Below are positions 5,349 to 9,940 of a stretch of 9,940 nucleotides of DNA, piece after piece; position 1 is the first letter of the stretch; the number at the start of each line of letters is the position of its first letter. Source of the DNA: Candidatus Aquidulcis sp. (GTDB taxonomy: Bacteria; Chloroflexota; Anaerolineae; Anaerolineales; E44-bin32); contig DYJB01000101.1 of assembly GCA_020723365.1 (NCBI GenBank), positions 1-9,940 of the forward strand. The letters run 5' to 3'. A program made the position numbers and the translations under genes. A model generated the notes under the pieces. It searched no databases. It was not told the DNA's origin and worked only from the letters and a program-made list of their open reading frames with translations.

Positions 5349-7075
5349 AGAGCCGCATCGGCGTCTTCGTCTGTCACTGCGGGCACAACATCGCCTCGTC
5401 CGTCGACGTGCCCGGCCTGGCCGAAACGCTGCGCCGGCATCCGGACGTCGCCTTTGCCGCCGACTACAAGTACATGTGCTCCGACCCGGGGCAGCAGCTC
5501 ATCCGCCAGGCGATCGCCGATCACCGTCTGGACGGCGTGGTCGTGGCGGCCTGCTCGCCGGCGATGCACGAGACCACCTTTCGCAGGACGGCCGAAGGCG
5601 CTGGCGTCAACCCGTACCGGTGTGAGTGCGCCAACATCCGCGAGCAGGTCTCGTGGGTCCATCAGCATGACCAGCCGGCTGCCACCGCAAAGGCGGGCGA
5701 TATCGTGCGCTCCATTGTCGAGCGCGTGCGCCAGGATGAGTGTCTCGAGCCGCTGACGCTGGCGCTCACGCGGCGCTGCGTGGTCATCGGGGGCGGCATC
5801 GCCGGCATGCAGGCGGCGCTGGATGTCGCCGGGGCAGGCTATCCGGTGGTGTTGATCGAGCGGCAGTCGGCCCTCGGCGGGCGGATGGCGCAGCTCAGCG
5901 GCACCTACCTGACTCTCGAAGGCGGTTCCGAGAGGCTGGCCCAGATGATCGCCGCCATCGAGCGGCACGCGAACATCCAGGTCCTCACCGAAGCCGAGGT
6001 CACCGCCTGCAGCGGGTACGTGGGCAACTTCCAGGTGGAGGTGCGCACCGGCAGGCCGGGTGGGGCCGAGGTAACGCCCTTCACCCTGGATGCCGGAGCC
6101 ATCGTCGTGGCCACCGGCTGGGACCCCTACGACCTTTCGCGGCTGCCGGAAGTCGGCGGCGGGCTGCTGCCGGATGTCGTCAGCACGTTGGATTTTGAAC
6201 GCATGCTCGCGCCGGGCGGTCGGCTGGCGCGTCCGTCCGACGGAGTCGTGCCGCGCCAGGTCGTCTTCATCCACTGCGCCGGCTCGCGCGATCCCGAGCA
6301 TGGGGTGCCCTACTGCTCGAAGACCTGCTGCATGGTGGTGGCCAAGCAGGCAATGATGTTCCGCCAGCGCGTCCCCGAGGGGCAGGCGTACGCCTTCTAC
6401 ATCGACCTGCGCACGGCAGGCAAGGGCTACGAGGAGTACGTGCGCCGGTCGGCCGAAGAGCATGGCGTACTGTATCTGCGCGGCAAGGTGAGCGCCGTGG
6501 CGGCGGAGAACGGCAGACTGCGTGTGTCCGGTGCGGACACGCTCAGCGATCTGGCGGTGGACATCCTGGCCGATCTGGTGGTGCTGGCGACGCCCATGGT
6601 GCCGGCCGACGGCGCCGTGCCCCTGGGCCAGACGCTGCACATCAGCACCGACGCCGACGGCTTCTTCAACGAAGCCCATCCGAAGCTGCGCCCGGTGGAG
6701 ACGCTAACCGCCGGCGTCTACCTGGCCGGGACGTGCCAGGGGCCGCGCGACATTCCGGAGACCCTGGCGCAGGCTTCGGGGGCGGCAGCCAAGGTCATGC
6801 AGCTGTTCTCCCACGCGGAGATGACCCAGTCGCCGACGGTGGCGGCGGTGGTGGAGGATCTATGCGCCGCCTGCGCCACCTGCGTCGGGACCTGTCCCTA
6901 CGGGGCGCGGTCCCTCCACCCGGTCCGGGCGGTGGCGGTGGTCAACCCGGCGCTGTGCCAGGGCTGCGGCGCGTGCGTCGTCGCCTGCCCGAACAAGGCC
7001 TGCTTCGTGAGGAACTGGAGACCAACGCAGGTCATGGCGATGCTGGATCAGGTCGGATGGTCCGGTGACCTATGA
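5345..7075 (+). CDS. hdrA: HdrA-like flavoprotein with N-terminal domain and C-terminal 2x[4Fe-4S] ferredoxin (HdrA2, QmoB-like)
   Basis: A 576-residue HdrA paralog. Residues 1 to about 135 are the classic HdrA N-terminal domain: VFVCHCGHNI (Cys10, Cys12), YMCSDPGQ (Cys45), AACSPAMHE (Cys70) and CANIREQVSWVH. A Rossmann FAD motif GGGIAG follows (149-154), then ATGWD, CAGSRDP (311-317), YCSKTCC (Cys324, 328, 329) and AGTCQGPRDIPET. The C-terminus adds two ferredoxin motifs, CAACATCVGTCP (507-518) and CQGCGACVVACP (538-549). The CSQC motif of HdrA1 is replaced by LEGGSERL, and no inserted ferredoxin is present. Over an 80-residue stretch around the CxGSRDP region I count 54 identities with HdrA1, so the two are tandem paralogs. 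It lacks the MvhD tail of QmoB. The ATG overlaps the hdrA1 stop (ATGA). A frame open back to 4250 is only overlap with hdrA1. Stop TGA at 7073-7075. Confidence 0.92.
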   Translation: MKSRIGVFVCHCGHNIASSVDVPGLAETLRRHPDVAFAADYKYMCSDPGQQLIRQAIADHRLDGVVVAACSPAMHETTFRRTAEGAGVNPYRCECANIREQVSWVHQHDQPAATAKAGDIVRSIVERVRQDECLEPLTLALTRRCVVIGGGIAGMQAALDVAGAGYPVVLIERQSALGGRMAQLSGTYLTLEGGSERLAQMIAAIERHANIQVLTEAEVTACSGYVGNFQVEVRTGRPGGAEVTPFTLDAGAIVVATGWDPYDLSRLPEVGGGLLPDVVSTLDFERMLAPGGRLARPSDGVVPRQVVFIHCAGSRDPEHGVPYCSKTCCMVVAKQAMMFRQRVPEGQAYAFYIDLRTAGKGYEEYVRRSAEEHGVLYLRGKVSAVAAENGRLRVSGADTLSDLAVDILADLVVLATPMVPADGAVPLGQTLHISTDADGFFNEAHPKLRPVETLTAGVYLAGTCQGPRDIPETLAQASGAAAKVMQLFSHAEMTQSPTVAAVVEDLCAACATCVGTCPYGARSLHPVRAVAVVNPALCQGCGACVVACPNKACFVRNWRPTQVMAMLDQVGWSGDL

Positions 7076-7091
7076 ACAGGCTGAGGTGCCC

Positions 7092-7685
7092 ATGCTGATC
7101 GACGGCCGAGTGGACGTCAAGCCTGACAACTCCCTGATGCACAGGGTGAATGCACGCGCCGAGCAGCAGGTCGAGTTGTGCTACCACTGCCACAAGTGCA
7201 CCGCGGGCTGCCCGGTAGCGCAGGAGATGCGCTTCGGCCCGGATCAGGTCCTGTTGCTGGTTCAGCTGAACCAGCAGGATCGGCTGCTCTCCAGCCGCGA
7301 CATCTGGTTGTGCGCGGGGTGTGAGGCCTGCGCCACGCGCTGCCCGAATGAGATCGATATCGCCCGCGTGATGGATGCCTTGCGGCAGGTGGCGCTGGCC
7401 GAGGGCGTACGGCCGGCCGACACCAGCTCGGTCAAGTTCCACCGCCTGTTCCTGTTCCTGGTCGAGCACCTCGGGCGAATGAACGAGGCCGGGCTGCTGG
7501 GGGCTCACAAACTGTGGACCGGCAATCTGCTGGCCGACCTCGGCAGCGGAGCCGTGATGGTGGCGAAGGGGAAGATCCCTCTCGTTCCGCATGTCCTTCG
7601 GGACCGGGCGGGGATGCGACGTCTCTTCTCGCGGTCCCTGCATCCCGCCGCGGCGGACAGCGGCGCGGAGGAGCCGGGACCATGA
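7092..7685 (+). CDS. hdrC: HdrC-like iron-sulfur subunit (long form, HdrC2)
   Basis: A second HdrC, 197 residues from the ATG chosen here. Both [4Fe-4S] motifs are intact: CYHCHKCTAGCP (Cys30, 33, 36, 40) and CAGCEACATRCP (Cys74, 77, 80, 84). The helix IARVMDALRQVALAEGV follows. A C-terminal extension contains FHRLFLFLVEHLGRMNEAG and the family-typical KGKIPLVPH. This part is absent from HdrC1 and may serve docking or assembly; it is not a membrane anchor. The ATG at 7092 is preferred because GAGG (7083-7086) lies 5 bases upstream. An in-frame GTG at 7065 would add nine residues and overlap hdrA2 by 11 bases, so it remains an alternative. Its TGA overlaps the ATG of hdrB2. It begins a second C-B-A module that repeats the order of the first. 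Confidence 0.9.
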   Translation: MLIDGRVDVKPDNSLMHRVNARAEQQVELCYHCHKCTAGCPVAQEMRFGPDQVLLLVQLNQQDRLLSSRDIWLCAGCEACATRCPNEIDIARVMDALRQVALAEGVRPADTSSVKFHRLFLFLVEHLGRMNEAGLLGAHKLWTGNLLADLGSGAVMVAKGKIPLVPHVLRDRAGMRRLFSRSLHPAAADSGAEEPGP

Positions 7686-8554
7686 CGGCCTACTCGTACT
7701 ACCCCGGCTGCAGCCTGCACTCGACCGGGCGCGAGTTCGACGCCTCGGTGACGGCCGTCTTCCGGGCGCTGAAGATCGACCTGGTCGAGCTGGAGGATTG
7801 GAACTGCTGTGGGGCGTCATCGGCACACAGTGTGGACCGAGACCTGTCGCTGGCGCTCCCGGCGCGCAATCTAGCGCTGGCGCAGGCGGCAGGCCGCGAC
7901 GTCATCATGCCCTGCGCCGCGTGCTACAACCGCCATCGGACCGCCGAGCACGAACTTCAGAGCACCGCCGAGCGGCGCCGCCGCATCGAAGCAACGGCCG
8001 ATTTCGAGTACCGCCCTTCGGTCCACGTGCGCGCCCTGATCGAGGTGCTGTATGACACCGTCGGGCCGCAGGCGCTCCGCGAACTCGTCGTCCGCGATCT
8101 GCGGGGACTGCCGGTGGTGGCCTACTACGGTTGCCTGCTGGTGCGGCCGCCCCAGGTGACCGGCTTCGACCATGCCGAGCACCCGACGAAGATGGGCGAG
8201 CTGCTGGGCGCGCTGGGCGCCGAGGCGCGTCCGTGGGGCGACGCCACGGAGTGCTGCGGAGGCGGCCTGACGCTGACCCAGCCAAACGTAGCCCGACGGT
8301 TGGTCACGCGCTTGGCGGAACGGGCGCGCGAGGCGGGGGCGCAGGCGATTGTGACGAGCTGCCCTCTGTGCCAGGTGAACCTGGAAATGCGCCAGTCAGG
8401 CCGCGCCGAGCGGCTGCCGATCTTCTACATCAGCGAGCTCGTGGGGCTGGCGCTTGGTCTGGAGGAGTCAAAGGCGTGGTGGCGCATGCATCTGATCGAC
8501 CCTCGCCCGCTGCTGCGCGGGGTGGGGTTGATGGCGCGTCAGGCGGCAGGATGA
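7682..8554 (+). CDS. hdrB: HdrB-like catalytic subunit (HdrB2), two CCG domains
   Basis: A second HdrB, 290 residues. Its cysteine pattern matches HdrB1 exactly: Cys10-X31-Cys42Cys43-X34-Cys78-X2-Cys81 and Cys151-X39-Cys191Cys192-X34-Cys227-X2-Cys230. The key words are YYPGC, WNCCG, CAAC, YYGCL, ECCGG and CPLC. Both non-cubane cluster sites therefore look intact, so this is not a degenerate copy. It carries about 20 more C-terminal residues than HdrB1 after its final LALGLEE stretch (WWRMHLIDPRPLLRG onward). The ATG at 7682 overlaps the hdrC2 stop (ATGA) and has GGAGGAG (7667-7673) 8 bases upstream. An open frame extending back to 7514 is overlap with hdrC2. It pairs with HdrC2 and would feed from or to one of the HdrA proteins. 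The substrate is unknown; two HdrB subunits suggest either two acceptors or a dimeric assembly. Confidence 0.93.
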   Translation: MTAYSYYPGCSLHSTGREFDASVTAVFRALKIDLVELEDWNCCGASSAHSVDRDLSLALPARNLALAQAAGRDVIMPCAACYNRHRTAEHELQSTAERRRRIEATADFEYRPSVHVRALIEVLYDTVGPQALRELVVRDLRGLPVVAYYGCLLVRPPQVTGFDHAEHPTKMGELLGALGAEARPWGDATECCGGGLTLTQPNVARRLVTRLAERAREAGAQAIVTSCPLCQVNLEMRQSGRAERLPIFYISELVGLALGLEESKAWWRMHLIDPRPLLRGVGLMARQAAG

Positions 8555-9939
8555 TGGAAGCTGGCCGCGTGAACCCGGAGGGAACCGAGACGCAGCCTAT
8601 GCCGGCTGTCGGCAGCCCGGTCGGCTCGGTCCTGGTGGTGGGGGGCGGCATCGGCGGAATGCAGGCCGCCATCGATCTGGCCGAAGCGGGGTTTGCCGTG
8701 CACCTGGTCGAGCGCGCGCCGGCCATCGGCGGCACGATGTCGCAGCTCGACAAGACCTTCCCGACCAACGACTGCGCCATGTGCATCATGTCGCCCAAGC
8801 TGGTGGAAGTCGGGCGGCACCTCAACATCCATATCCTGACCAACACCGAGCTCGACCGGGTGGAGGGGGAGGCCGGGCGCTTCCGCGCCACCCTCCGACA
8901 GCACCCGCGCTACGTCAAACTCGATTCCTGCACCGGCTGCGGGGACTGTGCCGTCGCCTGTCCGATCCATCGCCCCGACCAGTTCAACCAGAACCTCTCG
9001 GAGCGCCGGGCGATCTTCAAGCTCTACCCGCAGGCGATACCGAATGCCTTCTCCATCCAGAAGGCCGGTACGGCGCCCTGTCGGGATGCGTGCCCGATTC
9101 ACCAGCGGGCACAGGGCTACGTTGCCCTGGTGCGCGAAGGGCGCTACGGCGACGCCTATCGCACCATCCTCGAGGACAACCCGTTCCCCTCGGTGTGCGG
9201 CCGCGTCTGCAACCACCGCTGCGAGGAGGCCTGCTCGCGCGGCAAGGCCGATGCCCCCGTCAACATCATGGGATTGAAGCGCTTCGTGGCCGACTGGGCC
9301 TGGGAGCAGCAGCAGCGCGGTCCGAGGCAGGTGCCGGGCGGGGGAGGCGAGCGCGCGGCCCCGGCCTCAACTGGACGGCGGGCGGCGGTGGTTGGCGCCG
9401 GCCCGGCCGGGCTCACCTGCGCGCTGGACCTTGTCCGTCTTGGCCACGCCGTCACGGTCTTCGAGGCGCTTCCCGTCGCAGGCGGCATGATGCGCGTCGG
9501 CGTGCCGGAATACCGCATGCCCTACGATCGCCTGCAGCGCGAGGTCGACGACATCCTCGGGCACGGTGTCGAGCTGAAGCTGAATCAGCGCGTCGATGAC
9601 GTGCCGGGCCTGCTGGGCCAGGGCTACGACGCCGTGTTCGTCGCGGTCGGCGCCCATCAAGGCGTCAAGCTGCCTATCCCCGGAGCGGATCTGCCCCAGG
9701 TCGCGGTGGCGACGGACTTCCTGCGCCAGGTCAGCCTTCGGGGCACGGGGCGGGGGGATGAGCGCGGCAAGGCCGATACGCAGCCGAACCCAGAGGACCT
9801 CGTGCGAGGACGTCGCGTCCTGGTGCTGGGTGGTGGGAACGTCGCCATTGACGCGGCCATGAGTGCCCGCCGCCCTGGCGCTGCCTTGGATGGCACGGCC
9901 TGTCTTAAGAGCCGGGTGCATATGCCGGCCCACACTTGA
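8551..9939 (+). CDS. HdrA::GltD/NfnB-like fusion flavoprotein (3' part missing or interrupted)
   Basis: A 462-codon reading frame combining two families. Residues 27-170 are HdrA-like: FAD motif GGGIGG (31-36), CAMC (75-78) in place of CSQC, ferredoxin CTGCGDCAVACP (Cys127, 130, 133, 137) and YPQAIPNAFSIQK. From about 175 it changes to the iron-sulfur and flavin module of the glutamate synthase small subunit and NfnB. This has CRDACP (Cys177, 181), CGRVCNHRCEEAC (Cys216, 220, 224, 228), a second FAD motif VGAGPAG (281-287) and a NAD(P)H-type Rossmann GGGNVAIDAA (427-436). The fusion implies direct NAD(P)H exchange with the Hdr complex. The ATG at 8551 overlaps the hdrB2 stop; an adjacent ATG at 8554 is equally possible. 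The frame ends at TGA 9937-9939 inside the NAD(P)H domain. Family members should continue through the rest of GltD and probably the remaining HdrA. The gene is therefore truncated, mutated or misread near the sequence end. Confidence 0.85.
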   Translation: MMEAGRVNPEGTETQPMPAVGSPVGSVLVVGGGIGGMQAAIDLAEAGFAVHLVERAPAIGGTMSQLDKTFPTNDCAMCIMSPKLVEVGRHLNIHILTNTELDRVEGEAGRFRATLRQHPRYVKLDSCTGCGDCAVACPIHRPDQFNQNLSERRAIFKLYPQAIPNAFSIQKAGTAPCRDACPIHQRAQGYVALVREGRYGDAYRTILEDNPFPSVCGRVCNHRCEEACSRGKADAPVNIMGLKRFVADWAWEQQQRGPRQVPGGGGERAAPASTGRRAAVVGAGPAGLTCALDLVRLGHAVTVFEALPVAGGMMRVGVPEYRMPYDRLQREVDDILGHGVELKLNQRVDDVPGLLGQGYDAVFVAVGAHQGVKLPIPGADLPQVAVATDFLRQVSLRGTGRGDERGKADTQPNPEDLVRGRRVLVLGGGNVAIDAAMSARRPGAALDGTACLKSRVHMPAHT

Positions 9940-9940
9940 G

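Noticed and set aside
4979..6679. 566-codon antisense open frame across hdrA1/hdrA2, and a similar one at 4104-5030
   Set aside because: Both are antisense to strongly conserved HdrA coding. The translations are His/Ala/Arg-rich with no recognisable domain, typical of GC-rich antisense shadows.
9937..9939. TGA read as selenocysteine or as a reassigned Trp codon
   Set aside because: The aligned family residue appears to be Trp, not a cluster or redox Cys. TGA serves as a normal stop in hdrC1, hdrB1, hdrA1, hdrA2, hdrC2 and hdrB2. No downstream sequence is available to look for a SECIS.
1..9940. CRISPR array, insertion sequence, tRNA/rRNA or phage genes
   Set aside because: No regularly spaced direct repeats, transposase motifs, terminal inverted repeats or structural RNA patterns were seen on either strand.

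Overview
The window is high-GC bacterial DNA holding two divergent gene sets separated by about 700 bases with no convincing gene. The taxon cannot be fixed from sequence alone. The GC-rich coding, the GTG/TTG starts, and a soil/sediment-type YCII and Asp-box protein set next to a large heterodisulfide-reductase (Hdr) cluster would suit an anaerobic or facultative lineage such as Chloroflexota. That assignment is a low-confidence inference.

Left part, minus strand (about 34-1991): a cytoplasmic six-Asp-box beta-propeller protein ('exo-alpha-sialidase-like') is joined by a GTGA overlap to a small MoaD/ThiS-type sulfur-carrier-like protein ending in Gly-Gly. A YCII (DGPF-family) protein lies further downstream. 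A perfect TATAAT hexamer on the minus strand at 2155-2160 may be the promoter of this set.

Right part, plus strand (2690 to the window end): seven tightly packed genes, nearly all joined by GTGA or ATGA overlaps. The order is hdrC1-hdrB1-hdrA1-hdrA2-hdrC2-hdrB2-hdrA3::gltD. HdrC1 and HdrC2 each carry two CX2CX2CX3CP [4Fe-4S] motifs. HdrB1 and HdrB2 each carry two CCG cysteine domains with identical spacing. The two adjacent HdrA paralogs divide the usual HdrA parts between them. HdrA1 has the CSQC motif and an inserted ferredoxin region but no HdrA N-terminal domain and no C-terminal ferredoxin. HdrA2 has that N-terminal domain and a C-terminal 2x[4Fe-4S] ferredoxin but lacks CSQC and the inserted ferredoxin region. 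The last gene starts as an HdrA and then runs into a glutamate-synthase-small-subunit (GltD/NfnB-like) module. This gives a likely NAD(P)H entry or exit site.

Taken together, the cluster looks like a cytoplasmic flavin/iron-sulfur electron-transfer complex. It would link NAD(P)H and/or ferredoxin to thiol/disulfide-type chemistry at two HdrB subunits, possibly by flavin-based electron bifurcation. No hydrogenase, MvhD, membrane anchor, lipoate-binding protein or substrate enzyme is visible, so the physiological substrate is unknown. The final gene meets an in-frame TGA two bases before the window ends, where its family should continue. This is either a truncation or an error near a sequence end.
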